Positions 10,698-18,980 of a stretch of 64,000 nt of DNA are shown here, piece by piece. The stretch spans positions 122,300 to 186,299 of the forward strand of contig NZ_OCNJ01000009.1 in the NCBI RefSeq assembly GCF_900230255.1, in the 5' to 3' direction. Made by a program: the position numbers and the translations under genes. The DNA comes from Caenispirillum bisanense (GTDB lineage Bacteria; Pseudomonadota; Alphaproteobacteria; Rhodospirillales; Rhodospirillaceae). Below the pieces are notes generated by a model. It ran no database searches. It had not been told where the DNA came from and was given only the letters and a program-made list of their open reading frames with translations. The stretch's first letter is position 1; every line of letters begins with the position of its first letter.

Positions 10698-11189
10698 ATG
10701 CCGCAGTTCGACCCGACGTCGTTTCCGTCCCAGCTGTTCTGGCTGGTGGTGACTTTCGTCATTCTGTACGTGCTCATCTCGCGCTTTGCCATCCCGCGCA
10801 TCGGCGACGTGATGGAGCAGCGCCAGAAGATGATGGACGACGATCTCGACCGTGCCGCCCAGCTCAAGGCGGAAGCGGAAACGGCCGTCCAGACCTACGA
10901 GAAGGCCCTGGCCGACGCGCGCGCCAAGGCGCACGAGGTCATGAAGGCCGCCACCGACGAAATGTCGCGCAAGGCGGAAGAGCGCAACCGTGAGGTCGCC
11001 GGCCGTCTCGCCCAGCAAATCGCCGACGGTGAAGCCCGCATCGGCAAGGCCCGTGACGAGGCGCTCGCCTCGGTCCGCGAGGTCGCGACCGGTGCCGCCC
11101 AGGCCATCGCCGTGAAGCTGGCCGACGTGTCGCTCGCCGACGACAAGGTGGACGCCGCCGTCGGTGCCGCCCTGCAGGAGTCCCGCTGA
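10698..11189 (+). CDS. F0F1 ATP synthase subunit b' (AtpF2/AtpG type)
   Basis: 163-residue peripheral-stalk subunit. It has one N-terminal transmembrane helix (FPSQLFWLVVTFVILYVLISRF, about 8-29) followed by a long charged, Ala-rich helix that forms the right-handed coiled coil of the stator. Photosynthetic and many non-photosynthetic alphaproteobacteria carry two different b genes; this one with the FWLVVTF helix is the b' type. Start: the ATG at 10698 gives MPQFDPTSFPSQLFW and follows CAGGAG. The reading frame extends further upstream but without family similarity. Stop and the next start overlap (TGATG at 11187-11191). Confidence 0.92.
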   Translation: MPQFDPTSFPSQLFWLVVTFVILYVLISRFAIPRIGDVMEQRQKMMDDDLDRAAQLKAEAETAVQTYEKALADARAKAHEVMKAATDEMSRKAEERNREVAGRLAQQIADGEARIGKARDEALASVREVATGAAQAIAVKLADVSLADDKVDAAVGAALQESR

Positions 11190-11722
11190 TGATCAGCCCC
11201 GCTCTCGCCGCCACGGCCGAAGGCGCCCACGACCTGCCGTTCTACGCCGACCCCACGTTCTGGGTCGCCATCGCCCTGCTGCTGGTGATCGTGGCCTTCG
11301 CGCGTCCGGTGCTGCGGGCCATCACCGCCGGCCTCGACACTCGCGCCGCGCAGATCCGCACCAAGCTGGAAGAAGCCCGCAAGCTGCGTGAAGACGCGCA
11401 GGCCCTGCTGGCCGAATACCAGCGCAAGCAGCGCGACGCCCTCGGCGAGGCCGAGGACATCATCGCCCACGCCAAGGCGGAAGCCGAGCGCGTGCGCGCC
11501 GATGCCGAAGTCGCGCTGGAGGAGAGCATCCGTCGCCGCGAGCAGCAGGCCATGGAGCGCATCGCCAATGCCGAGGCCGAGGCCCTGCGCCAGGTGCGCA
11601 ACCAGGCCGTCGACATCGCCATCGCCGCCGCCGGCCGCCTGCTGCAGGACAACCTTCCCGCCGCCAAGGCCGACGCCCTGGTGGAGCAGACCATCCGGGA
11701 CCTGCCGGCCAAGCTGCACTGA
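11189..11722 (+). CDS. atpF: F0F1 ATP synthase subunit b
   Basis: 177-residue stator subunit. It has a short N-terminus, one transmembrane helix (DPTFWVAIALLLVIVAFARPVL, about 24-45) and then a long amphipathic helix with the usual Glu/Ala/Arg pattern to the C-terminus, which contacts the F1 delta subunit. It is translationally coupled to the b' gene by a one-base overlap. Last gene of the operon: a strong terminator follows 41 bp downstream. The F1 genes (atpHAGDC) are not adjacent, as is normal in alphaproteobacteria. Confidence 0.95.
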   Translation: MISPALAATAEGAHDLPFYADPTFWVAIALLLVIVAFARPVLRAITAGLDTRAAQIRTKLEEARKLREDAQALLAEYQRKQRDALGEAEDIIAHAKAEAERVRADAEVALEESIRRREQQAMERIANAEAEALRQVRNQAVDIAIAAAGRLLQDNLPAAKADALVEQTIRDLPAKLH

Positions 11723-11763
11723 GTGCGGCCTGCGGTCACCAGGGTTTCCTGAGGTGTCGAAAG

Positions 11764-11793
11764 CCCCGCTGCCGGTCCCGGCGGCGGGGTTTT
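11764..11793 (+). terminator. rho-independent terminator of the F0 operon
   Basis: An 11-bp stem (11764-11774 with 11779-11789, one G-U pair) closed by a 4-base loop and followed by TTTT at 11790-11793. Directly downstream of atpF. Confidence 0.85.
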
Positions 11794-11812
11794 CGTATGC
11801 CTGTCGGCCGGC

Positions 11813-11841
11813 TTGTACCGCACTGCACCCTTCGATATAAG
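11813..11841 (+). promoter_or_regulatory. putative promoter giving a near-leaderless transcript for slt
   Basis: TTGTAC (11813-11818), a 17-bp spacer and TATAAG (11836-11841, five of six) sit between the atp terminator and the transglycosylase gene. Transcription would start around 11848, almost on top of the ATG at 11850, and no Shine-Dalgarno sequence is present there. Confidence 0.45.
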
Positions 11842-11849
11842 CAATCCCC

Positions 11850-13799
11850 ATGACGAGGGGGATCCATCCACACCGCCGCCGTGGCGGGCGCACCGTGCTG
11901 TGCGCCGCCGTTCTGGCCGGCTGCCTCGCCGCTGCGGCGACGGCCGCCGGCGTGCCTGCCGCCGTCGCCGCCCCGCCGGCGCAGCCGGCCGTAGGAGCAG
12001 ATCCGGCACAACCGGCCGTCGGAGCCGGTCCGGCGCAGCAGGCTCTGGTGCCGGCCCCGGCCGGCCGGCCCGCGGCACCCGATGCGGTGCTGTCGGAGGC
12101 CGATGTCGGGCTCTACCGCGACATCTTCCGCCTGCAGCAGGACGGTGACATGGCCGGCGCCGACCGGCTGATCGCCCGCCTGTCCGATCGCGTGCTGCTC
12201 GGCCACGTGCTGGCCCAGCGCTACATGCACCCGACCGCCTGGCGCTCGACGCCCGGCGAGTTGCGCGACTGGCTGGCGGCCTATGCCGACCACCCGGAGG
12301 CCGACCGCATCCACGCCCTTGCCCAGCAGCGCGGCGCCCGCAACCCGCAGGCGCCCCAGGGCCAGGGCGAACTGACCGGCGCCGGCGGCGTGGAGCACCA
12401 GTCCTGGCTGCCGCGCTCGGGCTACGATCACCTGTCGGCGGCCGACCGCAAGATCGCCATCCGCCAGTGGGCCAACTTCCGCAAGTGGCTGAGCCGCGGC
12501 GCCACCCTCAACGCCCGCGAGATCGTCGAGAGCGACGAGGCCAAGCGCCTGCTCACCAAGCTCGATCACGACCGCATGCGGGCGGCCCTCGGCTACGCCT
12601 ATTTCATCGACGGCATGGACGACAAGGCGCTGGAGTGGGCGTCGCGGGCTGTGCAGGGCTCCGGCGACAAGGCGCCGACCGGCTACTGGGCCGCCGGCCT
12701 CGCCGAGTGGCGGGCCGGGCACGTCGACAAGGCCGCGCAGTGGTTCGAGAAGCTGGCGCGCTCCGAGACCGCCTCGCCGTGGCTGCGGGCCGGCGGCGGC
12801 TATTGGGCGGCGCGCGCCCACCTGCGCCTGCGCCGCCCGGCCGAGGCCTACCCCATGCTGCAGATCGCGGCGGAGGAGGGGCGCACCTTCTACGGCCTGC
12901 TGGCCCGCCGGGCGCTCGGCCTGCCGCTGCCCTTCCAGTGGCGCGACGGCGGCCTGTCCGAGGTCGAGGCGCAGGCGCTGGACGCGCTGCCCGGCGGCAG
13001 GCGCGCCATGGCGCTGGCCCAGGTCGGCGAGCGGGAGCGCTGCGAGGCGGAACTGCGCCGCCTCTACCCCGGGTCCGACCGCCGCCTCGCCGCCGCCATC
13101 ACGGCGCTGGCCGAAGTGGCCGAGATGCCGGGCCTGGCGCTGCGGCTCGGCGGCCTCATGGATACGGGCGACGACCCCGACAGCATGAACGGCGCGCTGG
13201 AGACGGCGCAATTCGGCGGCCGCGCGGGCGCGCACTACCCCATCCCGCCGTGGACGCCGGTCAACGGCTGGGCCATCGACCGCGCCCTGGTCTACGCCTT
13301 CATCCGCCAGGAGAGCGGCTTCAATCCGGAGGCCCGCAGCTGGGCCGGCGCCCGTGGCCTCATGCAGCTCATGCCGGGCACGGCGGCGCTCATGCGCGAC
13401 GCCACGGGCATCAGCGTCGCCGACGGCCACATCGACGAGCCGTCCATCAATCTGGCGCTGGGGCAGGCCTACATCGACCGCCTGCTGTCCGAACCCGTCA
13501 TTTCCGGCAACCTGTTCTTCCTGGCGGCGGCCTACAACGCCGGGCCGGGCAACCTGCAGAAGTGGGTGGGGCGCGCCAACTTCCAGAACGATCCGTTGCT
13601 GTTCATCGAGAGCATGCCGAGCCGCGAGACGCGCGTCTTCATCGAGCGCGTGCTTGCGAACCTGTGGATCTACCGCCATCGCATGGGGCAGTCGCTGGCC
13701 TCGCTCGACTCGGTGGTCGCCGGTGAGTGGCCGATCTATACTGCGGCCGAACGCGAAGACCCCACGATGGCCGGAGTCCACAATGTCCAAGATTACTGA
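11850..13799 (+). CDS. soluble lytic murein transglycosylase (Slt70-like)
   Basis: 649-residue periplasmic enzyme that cleaves the MurNAc-GlcNAc bond of peptidoglycan with 1,6-anhydro product formation. It starts with a signal sequence (hydrophobic run about 14-35). An Ala/Pro/Gln-rich stretch with near-repeats of the type QPAVGA follows (about 48-66), then a helical superhelix region of TPR-like repeats to about residue 460, and the C-terminal SLT domain. Catalytic Glu is E488 in FIRQESGFNPEARS, followed by ARGLMQLMPGTA and AYNAGPGN. Its last 17 bases overlap moaB. The low-complexity stretch after the signal is unusual for Slt70. Confidence 0.92.
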   Translation: MTRGIHPHRRRGGRTVLCAAVLAGCLAAAATAAGVPAAVAAPPAQPAVGADPAQPAVGAGPAQQALVPAPAGRPAAPDAVLSEADVGLYRDIFRLQQDGDMAGADRLIARLSDRVLLGHVLAQRYMHPTAWRSTPGELRDWLAAYADHPEADRIHALAQQRGARNPQAPQGQGELTGAGGVEHQSWLPRSGYDHLSAADRKIAIRQWANFRKWLSRGATLNAREIVESDEAKRLLTKLDHDRMRAALGYAYFIDGMDDKALEWASRAVQGSGDKAPTGYWAAGLAEWRAGHVDKAAQWFEKLARSETASPWLRAGGGYWAARAHLRLRRPAEAYPMLQIAAEEGRTFYGLLARRALGLPLPFQWRDGGLSEVEAQALDALPGGRRAMALAQVGERERCEAELRRLYPGSDRRLAAAITALAEVAEMPGLALRLGGLMDTGDDPDSMNGALETAQFGGRAGAHYPIPPWTPVNGWAIDRALVYAFIRQESGFNPEARSWAGARGLMQLMPGTAALMRDATGISVADGHIDEPSINLALGQAYIDRLLSEPVISGNLFFLAAAYNAGPGNLQKWVGRANFQNDPLLFIESMPSRETRVFIERVLANLWIYRHRMGQSLASLDSVVAGEWPIYTAAEREDPTMAGVHNVQDY

Positions 13800-14337
13800 G
13801 GACCGCCCGTTCCTGCCGGTGCGCATCGCCGTGCTGACGGTGTCCGACACCCGCTCGCTCGACGACGACCGCTCCGGCCAGGTGCTGGTGGACCGCCTCA
13901 CCGCCGACGGCCACACGCTGGCCGACCGCCGCATCGTGCGCGACGACGTGGGCGAGATCCGCGCCGCCGTGACGGACTGGATCGACCGCGACGACGTCGA
14001 CTGCGTCATCGCCACGGGTGGCACCGGCGTCACCGGCCGCGACGTCACGCCGGAAGCCTTCGAGGGCCTGTACGAGAAGCACATCCCCGGCTTCGGCGAG
14101 CTGTTTCGCTGGCAGAGCTACCAGAAGATCGGCACCTCCACGATCCAGAGCCGCGCCACCGCCGGCGTCACCCGCGGCACCTACCTGTTCGCCCTGCCGG
14201 GCAGCCCGGGCGCCTGCAAGGATGCGTGGGACGGCATCCTGCACCAGCAGCTCGACAGCCGCTTCAAGCCGTGCAACTTCGTCGAGCTGATGCCCCGCCT
14301 GCGCGAACACCTGACGACGACGCGCGGCAGCCTGTAG
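13783..14337 (+). CDS. moaB: molybdenum cofactor biosynthesis protein MoaB
   Basis: 184-residue MoaB/Mog-family protein that adenylylates molybdopterin or acts in an equivalent step of molybdenum cofactor synthesis. The core motifs are present: VLTVSDTRSLDDDRSGQVL at the N-terminus, the molybdopterin-binding ATGGTGVTGRDVTPEA and the ALPGSPGACKDAWD loop. The ATG at 13783 lies inside the end of the transglycosylase gene (17-bp overlap in another frame), so the two are coupled although functionally unrelated. No other moa/moe gene is nearby. Confidence 0.95.
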   Translation: MSKITEDRPFLPVRIAVLTVSDTRSLDDDRSGQVLVDRLTADGHTLADRRIVRDDVGEIRAAVTDWIDRDDVDCVIATGGTGVTGRDVTPEAFEGLYEKHIPGFGELFRWQSYQKIGTSTIQSRATAGVTRGTYLFALPGSPGACKDAWDGILHQQLDSRFKPCNFVELMPRLREHLTTTRGSL

Positions 14338-14357
14338 GGCCGCCGGCCTGCGTCTGC

Positions 14358-15230
14358 CTACCGCCCCGCCGCCGGATGCTCGCGATGCAGGCCGGTCACC
14401 AGGGCCTCGTACTCCGGCGTGTCGTCGGGGCCGAGGATGCCGTGGCGGATGCAGAAGTCCAGCAGCACCAGCGGGATGTTGAACTTGAAGTCGTCGCCGT
14501 CGCGCAGGCGCGCCAGCACCTCCTCGGCGTCCATCAGGTGGAAGGCCTGGTGCTCGCCGTCGGTGGAGCGGGGCGTGAAGTCCTCCGGCACGGCGATGTC
14601 GAACAGCACCAGCGTGTCGGCCTTCAGGCCCGTTTCGCTCTCCATGGCGTAGGTGATGGTGCCGCAGGAGACGGCGGTGCGGGCGAGGGCGGCATCCATG
14701 CTGGTTTCCTCCGCCGCTTCCTTCAGCAGGTTGTCGCGGAAGGTCAGGCCCGCCGGCTGGCCGCCGCCGATGAGGCTGTCGAGCTTGTTCGGCGCCACCC
14801 GCTTGTTCGGCGCCCGGTGGCCGATCCACAGGCGATAGCCACCGTCGGGTCGGCGCAGCCAGCCGGTGGCGTGCACGCCCCAGGCGCGCAGGCCGAACAG
14901 CGGCGCGGCCGTGCGGTCCAGGCGGAAGAGTTCCGGCCCGTGCCACGTGGTCTTGGCGGCGTAGAGTTCGTCGCGCAGGGGCTCGATGCTGCCGTCGGCC
15001 GCCAGTTCGGCCAGCACGTCGGCGACGGCGGCGCTGCGGGCCGTCGGGCTGGTGAGCCCGGGGTGCAGGCACACCGCCTGGTCCTCCAGCCGGAAGGTGG
15101 CGGGAAAGCGGGCGAGCAGGCGGGCGGTCGCCGGGCGCACCCAGCCGACGGCGGTTCCGTCCACCAGGAACGGCCGGTATCCCGCCGGGTCGAAGGTGTT
15201 GCAGGCGGCGATGTGACGCAGGTAGCTCAC
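14358..15230 (-). CDS. Nudix hydrolase with N-terminal DUF4743 domain
   Basis: 290-residue protein. The first about 120 residues match DUF4743-type N-terminal regions; the rest is a Nudix fold with the box GGGQPAGLTFRDNLLKEAAEE near 165-185. The box has Leu where the first conserved Glu would be and Lys for the usual Arg of the RE pair. Its EE pair for metal binding is intact. The same variant box is typical of this subfamily, which includes the Nudix part of fungal thiamine pyrophosphokinase Tnr3. The probable activity is hydrolysis of a nucleotide-like or thiamine-diphosphate-like compound; substrate unknown. It converges with moaB, 20 bp apart. The 243 bp upstream hold no recognisable gene. 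Confidence 0.85.
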   Translation of the reverse strand: MSYLRHIAACNTFDPAGYRPFLVDGTAVGWVRPATARLLARFPATFRLEDQAVCLHPGLTSPTARSAAVADVLAELAADGSIEPLRDELYAAKTTWHGPELFRLDRTAAPLFGLRAWGVHATGWLRRPDGGYRLWIGHRAPNKRVAPNKLDSLIGGGQPAGLTFRDNLLKEAAEETSMDAALARTAVSCGTITYAMESETGLKADTLVLFDIAVPEDFTPRSTDGEHQAFHLMDAEEVLARLRDGDDFKFNIPLVLLDFCIRHGILGPDDTPEYEALVTGLHREHPAAGR

Positions 15231-15566
15231 GGGCGATCCTCCTCCGGCGGGTCGGGCGGGCGGCCTCTTGCAGCGTAGCGCAAGCGGCTACGCGGTGCAT
15301 CAAGGCAACGTCGCGCTGCGGTAGAACGCTCGGCGCTCGGGCCTGCGGCGCCGTCCCAAGGTTCCAATGCCCCCTTGCCGGATGGTATACCGGGACCCGA
15401 CCGGGCAGGCCAACCGTCGACACGGCCGGCATTCGTCCGGTGCAAGCGTGACATTTGAACGGATTATGCCACAATGCTGACCGGATTCCGGCGCGCGTCC
15501 ACGGACCGCACCGCCATCACCGAGGCGGAGGACGTCTCAGAAGCTTCGCCGGGGGAGAGCCGCACC

Positions 15567-16589
15567 ATGCCCGCGACCCTGATCGTCGTCGCCCTGACCA
15601 GCCTGATCACCGGCCTGTGGCTGTTCGGCGCCTGGCAGGCGCTGGTGCCGGCCGAAGGCCTGGCGGCGTTGACGCCGTCGGAAACCGCCGCCGTGCTGGC
15701 CGCCCTGGCGGCGCCGCCGGCGGTGCTGTGGCTGGGCCTCGCGGTCGGCGCCTCCGCCGTGTCGGCGCGCCGGTCGGAGCGGGCGCTGCGGGCGGTGCTG
15801 TTCCACACCCGCCGTGCCACCGAACAAGCCGAGGTGCAGGTCCGCACGCTCCTGCAGATGCAGGAAGACACCCGCCGCCGCCGCATGCTGGAGGGCCTGG
15901 ACGAGGCGCTGGCCGACATGCGCGGCAGCCTCGCCGTCATCGCCGAGCGCACCGGCCTCTTGTCGGCGGAAGAGACCGAACTCACCTGGGCCCGCACCGC
16001 CGCCGGCGACCGCTGGGCCTTCGCCAACGCCTTCCTGACGCCCTGGGCCTATCAGCAGGACCTGCCGGAGATCCTCGGCGAGCGCGTCGCCCAGGCGCCC
16101 GAGGCGGCCGTCGCCCTGCAGGCCTACCTGCGCCGCTGGCGCCGCCTGCTGGCGGTGCTGAAGGAGAACGAGGCCGACAAGCTGCTGCGCGAGACCCTGG
16201 AGGACGGCCCCGCCGACCGCCTGCTCGCCTTCCTGCTGCGCGTCGAAACCACCGCCGTCGGCCTGATGAGCGGCGGCGACGGCGACACCCCGCCGCCGGC
16301 CGAGGCCTTCGCGTCCGAGCCCGCCGGCACTGCGGCCGCCCCGCGCGCCGCCGCCCCGTCTCCCTATGCCGACGGCTTCGGCGCGGTGGAAGACCTGCCG
16401 CCGGGCAGTGCCATGGCGCCCACCGACTTCGGCGAGGAGCCGGGCGGCGAGGTCGACCTCGACCTGCTGCCGGAACCGCGCCGCCGCGGCCGCAAGGACA
16501 GGGCGGCCTCCGAGATGCCGCTGTTCGGCGCCATGGCCGAGGGGCCGGTCGGTGCCGACCCGCGGGCCGGCGCCGGCGCCGCGGGCTGA
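15567..16589 (+). CDS. membrane protein of unknown function
   Basis: 340 residues, not assigned to a family. Two hydrophobic segments lie at the N-terminus (about 3-23 and 42-63). A cytoplasmic helical region rich in Arg, Glu and Leu follows (about 75-250, coiled-coil-like at FHTRRATEQAEVQVRTLL), then an acidic, Pro/Ala-rich, probably disordered C-terminal third. Start chosen at 15567 because GGGGGAGAG precedes it by 7 bases; an upstream in-frame ATG at 15474 would add 31 residues but has no ribosome-binding site. It ends 16 bp before the Atm1-type exporter, so it is probably in the same transcript and may work with it. Confidence 0.7.
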   Translation: MPATLIVVALTSLITGLWLFGAWQALVPAEGLAALTPSETAAVLAALAAPPAVLWLGLAVGASAVSARRSERALRAVLFHTRRATEQAEVQVRTLLQMQEDTRRRRMLEGLDEALADMRGSLAVIAERTGLLSAEETELTWARTAAGDRWAFANAFLTPWAYQQDLPEILGERVAQAPEAAVALQAYLRRWRRLLAVLKENEADKLLRETLEDGPADRLLAFLLRVETTAVGLMSGGDGDTPPPAEAFASEPAGTAAAPRAAAPSPYADGFGAVEDLPPGSAMAPTDFGEEPGGEVDLDLLPEPRRRGRKDRAASEMPLFGAMAEGPVGADPRAGAGAAG

Positions 16590-16605
16590 CGGCCGGCGGA
16601 GCCCC

Positions 16606-18516
16606 TTGCGCACCACTCTTCCCGATCCTCCCGGCGGCGGTGCCGCCGCCGGCTCCGGCGCCCGCGCCGACTGGCACACCGCCCGCCGCCTGCTGCCCTA
16701 CCTGTGGCCGGCGGGGGAGGCGGAGCTGCGCCTGCGGGTGGTGGTCTCCATCGTGTTGCTGGTCGCCGCCAAGGTCGCGACCGTCGGCGTTCCCATCTTC
16801 TACAAGCGCGCCGTCGACGCCCTGACCGTGCCCGGCGACGTCGCCGGGGCGGTGGTGGCGGTGCCGCTGGCGCTGCTGCTCGGCTACGGCGGCTTGCGCG
16901 TGCTGCAGCAGGTCTTCGCCGAGTTGCAGGGCATGGTCTTCACCAAGGTCAGCGAACGGGCCACCCGCCGCGTCGCCCTGCAGGTCTTCACCCACCTGCA
17001 CCGCCTGTCGCTGCGCTTCCACCTGGACCGCCAGACCGGCGGCCTGTCGCGGGTGATCGAGCGCGGCACGCGGGCCATCGACGTGCTGCTGCGCCTCGCC
17101 CTGTTCCGCACCGGGCCGCAGATCCTGGAGCTGGTCTTCGTCTGCGCCGTGCTGTGGACGCTCTACGACTGGCGCTACGCCGCGGTGACGCTGGTGACGG
17201 TGGGCGGCTACATCGCCTATACCGTGGTGGTCACCGACTGGCGCATGGCGCACCGGCGGGTGATGAACACCGCCGACAGCGACGCCAACACCAAGGCCAT
17301 CGACAGCCTCATCAACTTCGAGACGGTCAAGTACTTCAACAACGACCGCCACGAGGCGGAGCGCTACGACGGCGCGCTGGAACGGCTCGAGGGCGCGTCG
17401 GTGAAGGCCAAGAACTCGCTGGCGGCGCTCAACGTCGGCCAGGGGCTCATCGTCGCCGCCGGGCTGGTCGGCATGATGGTGATGGCGGCGCAGGGCGTGG
17501 CGGCCGGGCGCATGACCGTCGGCGACTTCGTGCTGGTCAACAGCTACCTCATCCAGCTGTCGCTGCCCCTCAACATGCTCGGCATGGTCTACCGCGAGAT
17601 CAAGCAGGCGCTGACCGACATGGAAAGCATGTTCGGCCTGCTCGACGCCCCGCCGGAGGTCACCGACCGCCCTGATGCGCCGCCGCTGGCGGTGTCGGGC
17701 GGTGCCGTGACCTTCGAGGACGTGCACTTCGGCTACGGGCCGGAGCGCGCCATCCTGCACGGCGTCTCCTTCACCGTGCCGGCCGGGCGCAAGGTGGCGG
17801 TGGTCGGCCATTCAGGGGCGGGCAAGAGCACGGTGGCGCGGCTGCTCTATCGCTTCTACGACCCGACGGGCGGGCGCATCCTGGTGGACGGGCAGGACAT
17901 CCGCGACGTGACGCAGGAGTCGCTGCGCGCCGTGGTCGGCGTGGTGCCGCAGGATACCGTGCTGTTCAACGACACCATCGGCTACAACATCGCCTACGGC
18001 CGCCCCGGCGCCGACGCCGCGGCGGTGCGCGCGGCGGCGGAGGCGGCGGCCATCCACGCCTTCGTGGAAAGCCTGCCGCAGGGCTACGACACCCGCGTCG
18101 GCGAGCGCGGCCTGAAGCTGTCGGGCGGCGAGAAGCAGCGCGTCGCCATCGCCCGCACCATCCTCAAGAATCCGGCGATCCTCATCCTCGACGAGGCGAC
18201 CAGCGCCCTCGATACGCATACGGAGCGTGCCATCCAGGACAGCCTGGACCGGGTGTCGCGCAACCGCACCACGCTGGTCATCGCCCACCGCCTGTCGACG
18301 GTCATCGACGCCGACGAGATCCTGGTCATGGACGCCGGCCGCATCGTCGAGCGCGGCCGCCACGACGCCCTGCTGGAGGCCGGCGGCGTCTACGCCGGCA
18401 TGTGGCGCCGCCAGCAGGAAAGCGCCCAACTGGCCGGGCGTCTGGCCGCCATGGACGCCGACACCCGCCGCGACACCGAGGAGTTGGCGGAAGGCGTCGC
18501 GGCAGCAAAGTCTTAA
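16606..18516 (+). CDS. Atm1-type ABC transporter (heavy-metal/glutathione-complex exporter family)
   Basis: 636-residue half-transporter with six transmembrane helices in the first 350 residues and one ATPase domain: Walker A GHSGAGKS, signature LSGGEKQR, Walker B ILILDEATSALD, H-loop AHRLST. Family features of Atm1/ABCB7 are clear in the membrane domain (RFHLDRQTGGLSRVIERGTR and DSLINFETVKYFNN). Members export glutathione-linked sulfur or metal compounds from the cytoplasm and contribute to Fe-S protein biogenesis or metal tolerance. The start codon is probably the TTG at 16606, with GGCGGAG upstream; an earlier start would overlap the preceding gene extensively. The C-terminal extension after the ATPase is short, charged and Ala-rich. 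Confidence 0.92.
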   Translation: MRTTLPDPPGGGAAAGSGARADWHTARRLLPYLWPAGEAELRLRVVVSIVLLVAAKVATVGVPIFYKRAVDALTVPGDVAGAVVAVPLALLLGYGGLRVLQQVFAELQGMVFTKVSERATRRVALQVFTHLHRLSLRFHLDRQTGGLSRVIERGTRAIDVLLRLALFRTGPQILELVFVCAVLWTLYDWRYAAVTLVTVGGYIAYTVVVTDWRMAHRRVMNTADSDANTKAIDSLINFETVKYFNNDRHEAERYDGALERLEGASVKAKNSLAALNVGQGLIVAAGLVGMMVMAAQGVAAGRMTVGDFVLVNSYLIQLSLPLNMLGMVYREIKQALTDMESMFGLLDAPPEVTDRPDAPPLAVSGGAVTFEDVHFGYGPERAILHGVSFTVPAGRKVAVVGHSGAGKSTVARLLYRFYDPTGGRILVDGQDIRDVTQESLRAVVGVVPQDTVLFNDTIGYNIAYGRPGADAAAVRAAAEAAAIHAFVESLPQGYDTRVGERGLKLSGGEKQRVAIARTILKNPAILILDEATSALDTHTERAIQDSLDRVSRNRTTLVIAHRLSTVIDADEILVMDAGRIVERGRHDALLEAGGVYAGMWRRQQESAQLAGRLAAMDADTRRDTEELAEGVAAAKS

Positions 18517-18599
18517 GCCTCGCCGTGCATTATGGGTCGGACGTGCGGTCCTCCTGTGGTAGACTGCTCGTCCTTTTGGATCACCCGACCGGCGAGACG

Positions 18600-18899
18600 A
18601 TGGGGTTCTTCGATAAGTTCTTCAGCCCAGGCGGCGCCCCGGCCGCCCCTTCGGCGTCTGCGGCCCAGCCGTCGCGGGCGCTGGTGCCCATGGCCGGCGC
18701 CGAGGAGGAAGACGGCAACCCCGACCTGACGGACGCCATCGCGCGGCTCGACAATCCGAAGAAGAACACGCGCATGGATGCGGCGCAGAAGACCATCCTC
18801 AACGCGTTCGACGACGAGGAACAATGCCGGCGCATGGTGGCGGCGATCCGGCGTCTGCTGCACGAGGGGAATCCCGGGCGCGGCGGCGGCGACGCCTGA
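18600..18899 (+). CDS. small protein of unknown function upstream of cheZ
   Basis: 99-residue cytoplasmic protein with no recognised domain. It begins MGFFDKFFSPGG, has a low-complexity Ala/Pro/Ser segment to about residue 27, and then a compact, probably helical part (NPDLTDAIARLDNPKKNTRMDAAQKTILNAF and RRMVAAIRRLLHE). Same strand as cheZ and 81 bp before it, so it may be co-expressed. The start at 18600 is the only ATG giving a plausible N-terminus; the ribosome-binding site is weak (GGCGAGACG). Confidence 0.65.
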   Translation: MGFFDKFFSPGGAPAAPSASAAQPSRALVPMAGAEEEDGNPDLTDAIARLDNPKKNTRMDAAQKTILNAFDDEEQCRRMVAAIRRLLHEGNPGRGGGDA

Positions 18900-18980
18900 A
18901 GATCGTTGCGCCCGCTGCGGGCCGGAGTATTGTGGGGGCGGAAAATCGCCTGGAATTTGTGTGGGATCGAGTAGGCCATC

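Noticed and set aside
15227..15454. 75-codon minus-strand open frame upstream of the Nudix gene
   Set aside because: No ribosome-binding site and no similarity; composition is Arg/Pro/Gly-rich as expected for chance frames at this GC content.
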